A stretch of DNA of 64,000 bases. Origin: Nostoc sp. HK-01. GTDB lineage: Bacteria > Cyanobacteriota > Cyanobacteriia > Cyanobacteriales > Nostocaceae. The stretch lies in NCBI GenBank assembly GCA_003990705.1, contig AP018318.1, forward strand, positions 1,240,001-1,304,000, written 5' to 3'. The position numbers and the translations under genes were made by a program. The notes beneath the pieces were generated by a model that saw only the letters and a program-made list of their open reading frames with translations, ran no database searches and was not told the DNA's origin. This document shows, piece by piece, positions 26,691-36,427 of this stretch (the first letter of the stretch is position 1; each line of letters starts with the position of its first letter).

Positions 26691-27669
26691 AAATATGATG
26701 CACCGCTTGCATTACACCATTAATATAAGTTGAGATGGATGAATTATTTTTTACTTCTACTGTGTCTAAAAGTTTACTGACAGTAGCGATCGCTTCTTGT
26801 ATATTCTGCACTAGGTAAGCTTTTTTAGCTCGTTTTTCTTGGCGATCGTACAAGCGCTCAAAAGCAAACGCTACCAAGGGTACATTTACTGCGGCACATT
26901 CATAAACTGTGTTATATCCTGCACCCCCAACTACAACATCAGCTGCGGCTAAACATTCCATTCCTGGATGATGACTTATCCATAAAGCTTCGGGTACATC
27001 TGCGGGACAATTTGCAGCTAAAATTCTGACTGCACACTGCGGGAAATGTTGCTGTAGGTACAGGGTGAGTTGAGTAAACAAAGATAATTCTGATGCTTTT
27101 CCAGCTGCACAAACAACAATAGTTTTGATATCTGGCTCAACTTTTAAGATACGCGATCGCACACTCATTTTATCTGGCAATTCTCTAGCATTCCGAATCA
27201 ACCAAGGCGCTGTATGCTGGACATTCGCTAAGTCAGCCAAAGGTAAGTCTTCTCCTTCGCCGGGGACAATTACTGCATCATAATTATCTTTGACAAAAGA
27301 CCGCAAATTTTTGGCAGACACATAGTCTGGGTTAATATCTCGATGAATTAAAATCCGGGGTATGGGTTGTAACTGGGGTAATATATCTGCTAACTCACCA
27401 CCCAAACCTCTAGGAAAAGTATCAACAATTAAGCGATCGTAGCGAGTTTTGAGGATAATTTCGCGTACTTGCTGACAAGTTGCAGAAATACCAGCTTTGT
27501 CAGGAATCCAATGGACTGTGCAACCTTCATTATTGATTTGTAATGCGTAGGGACTGTTAGTAATAATTCTAACTTTTCTTTCTTTGGCTGCAATTCTCCC
27601 CAAGGACAAAGCACGATTTAGATGTCCCCAACCACCCCCAAGGGCATAAATTAACCAAGTGTTAGTCAA
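26689..27669 (-). CDS. MurG-like GT-B fold glycosyltransferase
   Basis: 326 aa. N-terminal GGGWGHLNRALSLGR (residues 11-25) matches the Gly-rich loop of MurG/MGDG-synthase-like GT28 enzymes, and VVGGAGYNTVYECAAVNVPLV the C-terminal nucleotide-sugar loop. It is shorter than MurG (~355) and lacks membrane helices. Could be a glycosyltransferase of cell-wall or lipid metabolism; the substrate is not evident. Upstream of ftsW by 60 nt, same strand, so an envelope role is plausible. True MurG of cyanobacteria is usually a separate gene. Confidence 0.75.
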   Translation of the reverse strand: MTNTWLIYALGGGWGHLNRALSLGRIAAKERKVRIITNSPYALQINNEGCTVHWIPDKAGISATCQQVREIILKTRYDRLIVDTFPRGLGGELADILPQLQPIPRILIHRDINPDYVSAKNLRSFVKDNYDAVIVPGEGEDLPLADLANVQHTAPWLIRNARELPDKMSVRSRILKVEPDIKTIVVCAAGKASELSLFTQLTLYLQQHFPQCAVRILAANCPADVPEALWISHHPGMECLAAADVVVGGAGYNTVYECAAVNVPLVAFAFERLYDRQEKRAKKAYLVQNIQEAIATVSKLLDTVEVKNNSSISTYINGVMQAVHHI

Positions 27670-27715
27670 GTCTCAAGTATGAAGTGTGAAGTATGAAGTC
27701 TGAAATTATCCCATC
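27661..27715. repeat. STRR of GAAGTAT/GAAGTGT heptamers
   Basis: About four units just upstream of the MurG-like gene start; same family as near 6880 and 63540. Confidence 0.65.
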
Positions 27716-27779
27716 CGTTATGGTGATGCGGGATGTTTTAAACAATTTTTAACTGTATGCTTTATAGTTTTGTCGTTTC

Positions 27780-28385
27780 TCAACTTGCTCCCATATTAGT
27801 TTCAAAATCACTATCTCTTTCGTTTTCTAAACTTACGGCATCAGCTTCGGTAAAGTCTACATTACCTGTTTCGGGGTCGTAGGAATAATTATCGCGGTCA
27901 TGATAATAACTACTACCCCAATAACGGTAACTACCATATTCGGGATAATAAGCATAATCATCATCATAAAACGCATTACAATCAGGGCAGTTTGTGTTGT
28001 CGGTGCGTCCACAACGGCGTTTAAACAAAAAGCCTACCATGCGATCGCATTCCCAGGCGGGACTGGCAAAGTTGAGGACAATTTCACAACTGCCAATTTG
28101 AATGCGATCGCCATTTTGCAAAATACCATTAGTTAACTGCACACCGTTAACTTTAATTGCATTATTTGGATTTTGGTCAACAATTGTTAACACTTGATTT
28201 TGCCAATCAATTAAAGCATGATAATCTGCAATTAAGTCATCAGCGATGACAATGATAGAAACACTTTGCTCATCAATTTGTTGTGGCATTGTGGAAAACT
28301 GTCTGCCAATAGCCACTGGTGTTGCTAACAATTGTTCTGTGCGATCGCCTGTATTTGGATCTCTCCAAGTTAGGTGTATTTGCAA
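27780..28385 (-). CDS. FHA-domain protein with Cys motif and Tyr-rich tail
   Basis: 201 aa. Residues ~20-110 form an FHA-like phosphothreonine-binding fold: VAIGRQFSTMPQQ at the first loop, then LIADYHALIDWQNQVLTIVDQN and VNGVQLTNGILQNGDRIQIGSCEI. The canonical S-x-x-H is changed to ADYHA. After it come CDR...CGRTDNTNCPDC, a possible metal-binding set, and a Tyr/Asp-rich tail (~137-175). The gene starts 3 nt after the lipoprotein stop, so the two are co-transcribed. Probably a phosphoprotein reader, with the tail as an unusual feature. No kinase lies nearby. Confidence 0.75.
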   Translation of the reverse strand: MQIHLTWRDPNTGDRTEQLLATPVAIGRQFSTMPQQIDEQSVSIIVIADDLIADYHALIDWQNQVLTIVDQNPNNAIKVNGVQLTNGILQNGDRIQIGSCEIVLNFASPAWECDRMVGFLFKRRCGRTDNTNCPDCNAFYDDDYAYYPEYGSYRYWGSSYYHDRDNYSYDPETGNVDFTEADAVSLENERDSDFETNMGAS

Positions 28386-28388
28386 AGT

Positions 28389-29063
28389 CTATTGTCCTCC
28401 TGTTAAATTTACAGCATAAGCCAAAGCCGCCTGCTGTTCGCGGTTGAGAACATCAAAACCAAAGCAAGCAAATGCAATAGGTGTAATACTCGATTTTGTA
28501 TAGAACACTGTTTTGCCTGATGAATTTTTTAAAGCGGTTTTACCTTCTTTAACTTTTACTTGATAAACTAGCTGGTTATTGGGTTTTAAGATTTCCCAGC
28601 CATTATCGTCAGACTTAATTTGATAAACAACTTTTTTACCAGCATCTTCTAGGTTTAAACCACCGTTATTCTGCTTTCTCAGGACATATAACTCTTTATT
28701 TTGTTCAGGATTTTCTAACTTCCAGTAACCTTTGGCTGTCACTACATAACCCAAAGTTTTATCAGCAGCATTCTTAAATTTAACTTTCCCTGATTTATCG
28801 GCTTTAATTCTAACTAATTCTTTTTCTTTCCCATCAACTAACTTAGCTCCATCCGCTTGCTGTTTAAGAGAAAATAAATCTGTACCTCCTTCCGTTTTAA
28901 ACTTAATTTTTTCACTCGAAGTCGCAACATTAGTTGTATTTTCAGCAACAGGAGAACTGTTAACCTGATTTGGCTCTACACTACTTTTATTTGTATTGCT
29001 ACATCCTAAAAGAGCAGTAATCACAAAAAATAAAACTACAACTTTTAAAACTGTGTCTTTCAT
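28389..29063 (-). CDS. Lipoprotein of unknown function
   Basis: 224 aa with an N-terminal signal and lipobox ALLGC (Cys21), followed by an Asn/Ser-rich linker to ~50. The mature part consists of repeated short beta-type segments with Gly-Lys turns (KIKFKTEGG, LVRIKADKSGKVKF, VVYQIKSDDNG, LVYQVKVKEGK), each like a strand-turn-strand repeat. No known domain recognised. Middle gene of a three-gene minus-strand group with a membrane protein and the FHA protein. Confidence 0.7.
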   Translation of the reverse strand: MKDTVLKVVVLFFVITALLGCSNTNKSSVEPNQVNSSPVAENTTNVATSSEKIKFKTEGGTDLFSLKQQADGAKLVDGKEKELVRIKADKSGKVKFKNAADKTLGYVVTAKGYWKLENPEQNKELYVLRKQNNGGLNLEDAGKKVVYQIKSDDNGWEILKPNNQLVYQVKVKEGKTALKNSSGKTVFYTKSSITPIAFACFGFDVLNREQQAALAYAVNLTGGQ

Positions 29064-29138
29064 TTATTTAACTTGTAATAATATATCTAATTTTCTGCAT
29101 CGCTTTCCGTAAAATTAACTAGTCTTTTTTGCATCTAG

Positions 29139-30041
29139 CTATTTAGACAAAGATTTAGCTAAATTTAATACATGATAAAGACTTAAAAACATTGCTGTAA
29201 CTGTTTGATAAATTTCTGCTTGATTATCAGCTACATTAGGGGCAATTCTCACAGCAAGCTGCATAGATTTATCTGTTAATCTTAAGTTTCGTAGATTAGA
29301 TAATTTTGGTAATTTTAATGCCCCATCAATTTCAGATTGCAGAATTTTTATTGCTCCATAACGACGCTGAGAATAGGTAAGATTTAAGTGAATATCTAAG
29401 CCTCCAGATTTAATTTTTGATTTGTATTTGCTTTTTCCACTACTACCGCGCTTCCAGCCATACTGTTTTTTAGATAAAGACGTTGCAGATAATTCAAAGC
29501 GAGTTTTATCTAAAAATGATCCTTGAATACTGATCCATTCATGTTGATAATTATCTATCTTCCAACCAGATTTATGAGGATGTGGTGTTGTCGTTGTTTT
29601 ATATTCATTTTTATGAATTGGTTGAAAAGACAAATTTAACTTAACATTAGTGTTAGCATCCATATCTCTAGATAGCATTTGCAAAATTTTTTGAGCTGCT
29701 TGATAGCGATAATTGATGACATTAATTCTGCCAAATTTTGCCCTAGTTATCAATGCCACAATAAAAGCGATCGCCAAACCCAAAATTGCTACAATCAATA
29801 AAAGAGCTAGACCTCCCAATAATTGGGTATTAGTCAGAGTGATAGAAACAACAATTATCAATCCAATTGCAATAACTATTCCTAAAAAATAATATAGTGC
29901 CTTTTTTCCATATTCCTTTTGTTTGAGTTCTGCTAGGCGATCAATTTCTGCAATTTCTTGCAAGTCAGATATGATTTGAGCAACTGGAGCTTGCGCTCTA
30001 TAAGTCAAGTTTTCTCGGAATTGTTTTAAATCAATAGGCAT
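29139..30041 (-). CDS. Membrane protein of unknown function
   Basis: 300 aa. Two adjacent hydrophobic helices at about 47-66 and 72-96 (ALYYFLGIVIAIGLIIVVSI, LLGGLALLLIVAILGLAIAF) form a hairpin anchor. The rest is soluble, starting with MPIDLKQFRENLTYRAQAPV and containing a basic, Lys/Gly-rich segment (KRGSSGKSKYKSKIKSGG). No family recognised. First of the group with the lipoprotein (75 nt downstream) and FHA protein. Confidence 0.7.
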   Translation of the reverse strand: MPIDLKQFRENLTYRAQAPVAQIISDLQEIAEIDRLAELKQKEYGKKALYYFLGIVIAIGLIIVVSITLTNTQLLGGLALLLIVAILGLAIAFIVALITRAKFGRINVINYRYQAAQKILQMLSRDMDANTNVKLNLSFQPIHKNEYKTTTTPHPHKSGWKIDNYQHEWISIQGSFLDKTRFELSATSLSKKQYGWKRGSSGKSKYKSKIKSGGLDIHLNLTYSQRRYGAIKILQSEIDGALKLPKLSNLRNLRLTDKSMQLAVRIAPNVADNQAEIYQTVTAMFLSLYHVLNLAKSLSK

Positions 30042-30274
30042 ATTCTTGTCACTCCATCCAATTTAATTAAATTTTGTTAAAAATTATAAAATATAAAATA
30101 ATTTCAAAATATTGAAATATATTTTAATAAATTTGGAATTTACTGCGAGTATAGCCAAGCATCAAAATATAGCGATTATATCTGATATTTTAAGTGTTTG
30201 TCAGGTGGATCACTACTATATTCTTGGATAGTTAAAAGGTTAACTAAAAATGCCCAGATGCCATCTATATATTT

Positions 30275-31471
30275 ATGAATCAATCAAAAATAGCATATAT
30301 CTCCTTTGATACTGTACCAGCGCCAAAGGGAGCCGCAATTCATATTGCAGCTTTTTCTAGAGCATTGGCAGCAGCCTTTGATGGCATCCAGTTAGTCACA
30401 GTTTCACCAATATTAGAATGTATAAATGAACAAGAAATTTATCCGCAAGTGATGCAAACAACGTTATCAGCTTGTGGTGATAATTTAATTCAGCGAATTT
30501 TGCACTTTCGTCATGTATTAAGGTTATGGTTGCAAGACAAGCAATTTGAAGTCATACATATCCGTTCAATTTATGAAGGATTTGTTATTGCCCAGAATAA
30601 ACAGAAATATTGTCAAAAGTTAATTTTTGAAGTTAATGGCTTACCTTCTATAGAGTTAAAATATCGTTACCCAAATGTTGTTGATGATCGAGAACTTTTA
30701 CATAAGTTATATACTCAAGAGCAAATTTGTCTAGCAGCCGCAGATTTAATTGTCACACCTAGCGAGGTGACTTCTCAATATTTACAAAATCGTGGTGTAC
30801 CAGTTAAGAAAATTCGTGTGATTCCTAATGGTGTGGATTTAGATGTGTTTACCTACTATGAAAAAATAGAAAAATCCCACAATGATTTTCTACAACTCAT
30901 ATATTTTGGTACACTTTCACCGTGGCAAGGTGTAAATTTAGCAATTGAAGCTTTAGGGTTAATTAATCGAGATATTCCAGCTTATTTAACTGTAATTGGA
31001 CAAGCAAGGAATGACCAAATCAAAATTTTCAAACAACTGGCTGTCAAATTAGGAGTTGCCAATAAACTCAATATATTAGAACCACTATCACAGCAAGAAT
31101 TAGTTAAATATATCCACACTGCTGATGCCATTTTGGCACCTTTAAAATCCAACGATCGCAACTTAGTTCAAGGTTGCTGTCCCCTAAAGATTTTAGAAGG
31201 GATGGCGACAGGAACACCTGTAATTGCTAGTGATTTATCAGTAGTCAGAGAACTAGGCGAAGATGGTGTACATTTTTTGTTAGTTAAACCAAGTTCAGCT
31301 AAAGCCATTAAAGATGCCGTGTTGCGTTTACCAAATCAACCAGAATTAATCAGCCAAATAGCAACCAATGCCAGAAATAGAATAGAAAAACATTACACTT
31401 GGAAGCGTGCAGGTGAAACCTTAATTGCGGCTTATACAGAATTAGGCATTAAACGCTCAATCACAGCTTGA
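30275..31471 (+). CDS. Glycosyltransferase family 4 (plus strand)
   Basis: 398 aa, GT-B fold. N-terminal FDTVPAPKGAAIHIAAFSRAL is the acceptor-side Gly-rich loop; RVIPNGVDLDVF and the donor-site PLKILEGMATGTPVIASDLS carry the conserved EX7E-type acids of GT4 enzymes. Such enzymes build exopolysaccharide, lipopolysaccharide or other glycans using nucleotide sugars. The last 40 bases overlap the end of the opposite-strand glycosyltransferase. Confidence 0.88.
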   Translation: MNQSKIAYISFDTVPAPKGAAIHIAAFSRALAAAFDGIQLVTVSPILECINEQEIYPQVMQTTLSACGDNLIQRILHFRHVLRLWLQDKQFEVIHIRSIYEGFVIAQNKQKYCQKLIFEVNGLPSIELKYRYPNVVDDRELLHKLYTQEQICLAAADLIVTPSEVTSQYLQNRGVPVKKIRVIPNGVDLDVFTYYEKIEKSHNDFLQLIYFGTLSPWQGVNLAIEALGLINRDIPAYLTVIGQARNDQIKIFKQLAVKLGVANKLNILEPLSQQELVKYIHTADAILAPLKSNDRNLVQGCCPLKILEGMATGTPVIASDLSVVRELGEDGVHFLLVKPSSAKAIKDAVLRLPNQPELISQIATNARNRIEKHYTWKRAGETLIAAYTELGIKRSITA

Positions 31472-32595
31472 AGTCGCTGCTGTTCTTGAGCGATAGAATA
31501 TTCTTGGAGAATGCGATCGCGTGCAGCTTGAGTAATTTGAGATTTTATTGTGCTGGGCATTGCCAAACATTCTAAGACAGCTTCACCTAACTTATGCAGT
31601 TGTGATCGCGGCATCATAAAACCATTCTCACTATGTATAATCACTTCAGGAATACCCCCCGCATCACTAGCAATACAGCAACAACCACAAGCCATTGCTT
31701 CTAATAGTGCATTTGGCATTCCCTCCCACAGTGAAGGCTGAAGATAAACATCACACAACCGCAAATGTGCCGCAACTGCTGGAGTATCAGGTAAATGTCC
31801 CGTCACAATAATCCGTTGGGCATTTTCTGGCTGCTGCGTAGCATAAAATTGCAGCACAGATTCCTGATTAGCTCGCACTTCACCGATAATCAATAAACAA
31901 GCAGAACGCTGATTTCTGACTGTTGTCAAAGCATTCAACAAAAACTGCTGTCCTTTCTTCTCCCGTAATTCTCCACAAAACCCCAGTACTACCTCCTCTG
32001 GCGCAATTCCTAAAGATTCCCTGCTAATTTCACCTATCACCTGCTGAGGCGCAAAAATTTCTGTGTCTACCGCGTTTTTCAATACCAATACATCATCTCT
32101 ACCACTCAATAACCTAATTTTGCCAGCCATATCAGCACTCACAGCCGTAATTACCTGAGTGTGTTGTAGCGTCCATTGCAGGCGGGAAAAATCTCCAGGG
32201 GGAAACATTTCTTTATCAATATCATTACCACGGGCGCTGACAGTGCTGGCTATTCCTTGCAGCCCCGCAAACCAAGTAGCCAAAAAACCGCTAGGAAACA
32301 AATAATGTCCCCATACTCCATCATACTGATGAGAAGAGTGCAACCATTCCAGTACATTCAAAGTATGGGGCATAGTCATATCCCAGTGACGGTATAGCCC
32401 AATTCGATAAACACGCAACTTAGTATCTACATTTTCCGGTGGTAAAACTTCCCCTGGTTGTAGATAACGACTCCATGTCACCACATCAACTTCTATACCC
32501 AACTGACAAAGTGTAGCTACTAGCCGTGTCCCACTCCGCGCCAAACCCCCCAAATCTGGGGCAAATCTTTCTGTAATAAAAAGCAACCGTTTCAT
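31432..32595 (-). CDS. Glycosyltransferase family 4 (minus strand)
   Basis: 387 aa, GT-B fold. Acceptor-side FITERFAPDLGGLARSGTRL, hinge LGFCGELREKKGQQFLLNAL and donor loop NALLEAMACGCCCIASDAGG with the conserved Glu pair. Similar in kind to the plus-strand gene, but sequence motifs differ, so not a recent duplicate. The 3' ends overlap by 40 nt. Confidence 0.88.
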   Translation of the reverse strand: MKRLLFITERFAPDLGGLARSGTRLVATLCQLGIEVDVVTWSRYLQPGEVLPPENVDTKLRVYRIGLYRHWDMTMPHTLNVLEWLHSSHQYDGVWGHYLFPSGFLATWFAGLQGIASTVSARGNDIDKEMFPPGDFSRLQWTLQHTQVITAVSADMAGKIRLLSGRDDVLVLKNAVDTEIFAPQQVIGEISRESLGIAPEEVVLGFCGELREKKGQQFLLNALTTVRNQRSACLLIIGEVRANQESVLQFYATQQPENAQRIIVTGHLPDTPAVAAHLRLCDVYLQPSLWEGMPNALLEAMACGCCCIASDAGGIPEVIIHSENGFMMPRSQLHKLGEAVLECLAMPSTIKSQITQAARDRILQEYSIAQEQQRLQAVIERLMPNSV

Positions 32596-32767
32596 AAAAA
32601 TTCTGCGTATCTTCTGCGTTTTAATAGTCCAAATCTCTCACAGCACAAAAAAGTGCATAAATTTCTAATGTGCATAAATTTCTTTAATTTTCTGATTTTG
32701 TGGCATAAATTTATTGAATGTGGGCGATAGATATTACAACATCGTCCTGAACACTAGGTAGGAAATT

Positions 32768-33736
32768 ATGGCTCAAACCACCCATAGAGTAGATGATTTA
32801 GGTATCAAATTACCCATTACTCAAGCAGCTTGTAAATTTGCCCAACAATTTGCCAATCAACAACCTAACCCCGTCAAAGCAGAACAAGTGCGATTAAATA
32901 CATTAGCTATATGGGTGGTAAATGACTATTTACAAATGATGGAAATTCCCACTAACCTTAGTGTTGGCGATAGTTGGAACCCAGTTATGCAGTTGTGTAG
33001 CAACGTAGCCGACCTAGAAATTACCTCAATTGGTCGTCTGGAGTGTCGCCCGATAAAACTAGACGAACAGACATGTTTAATGCCCCCAGAAACTTGGGAA
33101 GACCGGGTAGGTTATGTGGTAGTACAAGTAGATGAATCATTGCAAGAAGCAAATTTATTAGGTTTTATTCAGAGTGTAAATAGTGAATTTCTACCTTTGC
33201 ATCAACTGCAACCTCTAGAAAAATTAATTGACCGTATTGCACATTTAAAAACTTCTCCAGTTCAAACGCTAGTAAATTTAAGCCAGTGGTTAGTCGGTCA
33301 AGTAGATGCTGCTTGGCAAACAGTGGAATCCTTACGAGAATTGTTAGAATCTAAACCTAATTATGCTTTTCGTGGTAGTGTAACTACGGAAGAATCATCA
33401 ACTCATCAGCCGCCAGCACCCACCAAACGAGCAAAACTGATTGATTTGGGTATCCAAATAGCTAATCAACCCTTGATGCTAATTGTGGAAATCAGCCCAG
33501 AACCAGAGATGAAAACTAGTATTCGTTTGCAATTACACCCCACAGGTAATCAAGTATATTTACCAGAAGGAGTCAAACTCACAGTATTGGATGAGTCAGG
33601 TGAGATATTTTTGGAAGCCCAAGCCAGAAGTGCAGATAATTACATTCAATTACAATTTCGAGGTGAAATTCAAGAAAAATTTATTGTGGCAATTTCTTTA
33701 GATGATATGAGTATTAGAGAACATTTTATTATTTGA
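32768..33736 (+). CDS. DUF1822 family protein
   Basis: 322 aa, soluble, no signal peptide. The N-terminal half (ACKFAQQFANQQP...RLNTLAIWVVNDYL, and LECRPI) matches the cyanobacterial DUF1822 family, often found beside CHAT and CHASE2 proteins. The C-terminal part (LIDLGIQIANQPLMLIVEIS, LHPTGNQVYLPEGVKLTVLDE) is beta-rich. AGGTAGG precedes the ATG by about 8 nt. First gene of the operon with the CHAT-CHASE2 gene (about 118 nt on) and DUF928. No activity is known. Confidence 0.8.
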   Translation: MAQTTHRVDDLGIKLPITQAACKFAQQFANQQPNPVKAEQVRLNTLAIWVVNDYLQMMEIPTNLSVGDSWNPVMQLCSNVADLEITSIGRLECRPIKLDEQTCLMPPETWEDRVGYVVVQVDESLQEANLLGFIQSVNSEFLPLHQLQPLEKLIDRIAHLKTSPVQTLVNLSQWLVGQVDAAWQTVESLRELLESKPNYAFRGSVTTEESSTHQPPAPTKRAKLIDLGIQIANQPLMLIVEISPEPEMKTSIRLQLHPTGNQVYLPEGVKLTVLDESGEIFLEAQARSADNYIQLQFRGEIQEKFIVAISLDDMSIREHFII

Positions 33737-33854
33737 AAATCGCTCACCAACCAGGCAGAAAACAAAAATCAAAAGCCTTGATGTCTGACTCTGGTGTTAT
33801 CTATAAAAATCCATCTAAGATTCAAAATCTCAAATCTAAAATTTTTTGTCGGTC

Positions 33855-36071
33855 ATGGCTAAGTTAGTGGTTTTGAAATTCGGAGACGCTAGTTTCAACC
33901 AAGGGTTTGCTGTTACACTTCAGATTGGTGAAGAAAGCGATCGCCCAACAACAGAAATCACTGGTAGATTACCACCATGCCCAGAAATGCCGCTTTACTA
34001 CACCCGCTGGCAATCAAGTTATCGCCAAATTGGTAATAGTTATCGGTTGGATGCTGAGAAAATTCAAGTCACGAATGTTTCCATCACCCAAAGTTGTCAA
34101 GATTTAGCACACGTTTTACAGGCACGTTTTAATACTTGGTTACGCACCGAAGAGTTTCGCCCTTTAAGAGAAAAATGGTTAGAGAAACTACTACCAACAG
34201 ATGAAGTAAGAGTAATTTTGCAAACAGATAATAGTCAATTGCAGAGATTACCTTGGCATCTGTGGGAATTACTCGATCGCTATCCCAAAGCAGAAATTGC
34301 GATCGCCTCACACACCTATGAACACATATTTCAGCCTCGTACCCACAACTCAAAAGTCAAAATTTTAGCCGTTGTTGGTGATAGTCAAGGAATTGACACC
34401 CAGGCTGATTTAGCTATTTTGCAACAGTGTAAGAATGCCGAACTCACCTTTTTAGTAGAACCACAGCGTCAACAATTAACCGATTATCTATGGGGAGAAA
34501 ATTGGGATATTTTATTTTTTGCTGGACACAGTTCCAGTCAGGAAAATGATGTCACCGGGCGGATTTATTTAAACAAAACTGATAGCCTCAATATGAGCGA
34601 GTTAAGATATGCCCTCAAGCAAGCCATTGAACGCGGTTTGCATCTGGCAATTTTTAACTCCTGTGATGGTTTGGGACTCGCGCGAGAATTAGCCGATCTC
34701 CAGATTCCCCAAATGGTAATTATGCGCGAACCTGTACCCGACCAGGTAGCCCAAGAATTTTTAAAATATTTTTTAACTAGTTATGCTGAGGGAGAAACTT
34801 TATATCAAGCAGTCCGTCAAGCACGGGAACGCTTACAAGGTTTAGAAGATAAATTTCCCTGTGCGACATGGCTACCAGTAATTTGTCAAAATCTAGCCCA
34901 GATACCCCTGAATTGGCAAGAACTCACACCTCCCCTTACGCCAGCCGTTGAGATTTTACCCGCACACCCCAAATTGAAATGGAAATTAGGTTTATTTTCG
35001 AGTTTGGCGATGACAGGTGTAATTTTGGGACTGCGGTTTTTGGGAGTCTTCCAAGGTGCAGAACTGCAAGCATTCGACTCTATGATGCGATCACGTCTTG
35101 ATGAAGGCCCTGATCAACGACTATTAATTATCACCATTGATGATGCTGATTTAGTTCACCAACGCCGTAACGGTGAAGTTTTAAAAGGAACTTCTCTGTC
35201 TGATAAATCACTCAATGCCTTACTGATAAAATTACAAGAATACAAACCGCGAGCGATCGGTTTAGATATTTATCGTGATTTTTCTGCCGAACTGCCAGAC
35301 TTGGCTAAAAGGCTGCAAAAAACTGATAATTTGATAGGTGTGTGTAAAGGTAGTGATTCAACAGTCATGACCAAAGGCATTGAACCACCACCAGAAATTC
35401 CCAAAGAACGGCAAGGTTTCAGCGACTTCCTTCACGATACTGATGGAGTTGTGCGTCGTCATCTGATGTTTTTCACCCCAGAAACAGCATCTTTATGTTC
35501 CGCTGACTATGCTTTTAGTACACAATTAGCCTTTCGTTATCTTTTACCCTTGGGAATTTCACCAAAATTTACCCCCCAAGGGAATTTACAGTTAGGTAAG
35601 ACTGTTTTTCCTCGGCTATCATCTCGCAGTGGCGGTTATCAAGGCATTGATGCCAATAGCGGGCAAACCTTACTCAACTACCGCGCTTCTCAGAAGATTG
35701 CAGAAACAGTCACACTCACCCAAATTTTATCTAGTCCGATGAACCCTAATGCCATCAAAGACCGGATTATTTTGATTGGGGTGACAGCTAGAGGTGATTT
35801 TCCTGACTACTGGGCGACACCATTCGGTAGCAGATTAGAAGTGCAAATGCCAGGAGTCATGGTACAAGCACAAATGATCAGCCAAATTATTAGTGCCGTT
35901 TTGGATAAACGACCTTTGCTGACAGTTTGGCCCTTTGGGTGGGAAATATTGTGGATTTGGGGTTGGTCTATGGTAGGAGGATTGTTAGTTTGGCAGTGGC
36001 GACGGCTACCCTTGTTGGCATTAGCATTGGGTATCACTTCTGGCATACTTTATTTAGGCGTTGCTGAATAA
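33855..36071 (+). CDS. CHAT-CHASE2 membrane protein, C-terminus disrupted by IS1
   Basis: 738 aa from the ATG at 33855 (TTG 33846 also in frame). Residues ~150-355 are a CHAT caspase-like protease domain with catalytic His225 in LFFAGHSSS and Cys270 in AIFNSCDG, both intact. A TM helix at ~376-396 precedes a CHASE2 sensor domain (~397-670; begins LQAFDSMMRSRLDEGPDQRL, then IITIDDADL). Two C-terminal TM helices follow (~686-715, ~719-736). The IS1 element cuts the second of these, and four chance residues (GVAE) end the frame. The missing ~44 residues, including the expected third helix, are readable at 36819-36953. Probably a membrane sensor-protease made non-native by the insertion. Confidence 0.85.
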   Translation: MAKLVVLKFGDASFNQGFAVTLQIGEESDRPTTEITGRLPPCPEMPLYYTRWQSSYRQIGNSYRLDAEKIQVTNVSITQSCQDLAHVLQARFNTWLRTEEFRPLREKWLEKLLPTDEVRVILQTDNSQLQRLPWHLWELLDRYPKAEIAIASHTYEHIFQPRTHNSKVKILAVVGDSQGIDTQADLAILQQCKNAELTFLVEPQRQQLTDYLWGENWDILFFAGHSSSQENDVTGRIYLNKTDSLNMSELRYALKQAIERGLHLAIFNSCDGLGLARELADLQIPQMVIMREPVPDQVAQEFLKYFLTSYAEGETLYQAVRQARERLQGLEDKFPCATWLPVICQNLAQIPLNWQELTPPLTPAVEILPAHPKLKWKLGLFSSLAMTGVILGLRFLGVFQGAELQAFDSMMRSRLDEGPDQRLLIITIDDADLVHQRRNGEVLKGTSLSDKSLNALLIKLQEYKPRAIGLDIYRDFSAELPDLAKRLQKTDNLIGVCKGSDSTVMTKGIEPPPEIPKERQGFSDFLHDTDGVVRRHLMFFTPETASLCSADYAFSTQLAFRYLLPLGISPKFTPQGNLQLGKTVFPRLSSRSGGYQGIDANSGQTLLNYRASQKIAETVTLTQILSSPMNPNAIKDRIILIGVTARGDFPDYWATPFGSRLEVQMPGVMVQAQMISQIISAVLDKRPLLTVWPFGWEILWIWGWSMVGGLLVWQWRRLPLLALALGITSGILYLGVAE
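36049..36056. repeat. Left target-site duplication of the IS1 element (TTTATTTA)
   Basis: Eight bases repeated exactly at 36811-36818 on the other side of the IS1 element. Confidence 0.9.
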
Positions 36072-36085
36072 AGGGATGAATTAAT

Positions 36086-36427
36086 TTATATAGGTACAAT
36101 TTGATACTTCAAATAATGAAGTAATAATTTAATTGAGTGTCTCAGCATTTGTTCTGATTTGGAATAGCATAAAGTTTTTCTGTGAAGGCGTGCAAGATAA
36201 TGACGTAATCGGGTATTTTCATTTTCTACTCGCGTCATATATGTTTTACTCACAATTTGGTCTCCATCTGGTATAAAACTGGGGTAAACTTTCCAGCCAT
36301 CGGTCACATAAAAATAGCTTTCCCACTGTTTCACAATTTCCCATAATGGCTCGAATGTTTCCGCACTATGGTCTCCTAAGACCCAGGCTAAAATACCTTG
36401 AGTAAAGTGATTTACTGCTGTCCACAA
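36086..36427 (-). CDS. IS1 transposase, catalytic frame (InsB)
   Basis: Encodes WTAVNHFTQGILAWVLGDHS and YFYVTDGWKVYPSFIP, with acids in the positions expected for the IS1 DDE-type enzyme. On its own it would begin at a TTG. A -1 shift at a run of eight A in the coding strand (36438-36445) joins it to the upstream frame as ...KKNKIWLWTAV..., the usual IS1 fusion. Confidence 0.85.
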   Translation of the reverse strand: MWTAVNHFTQGILAWVLGDHSAETFEPLWEIVKQWESYFYVTDGWKVYPSFIPDGDQIVSKTYMTRVENENTRLRHYLARLHRKTLCYSKSEQMLRHSIKLLLHYLKYQIVPI

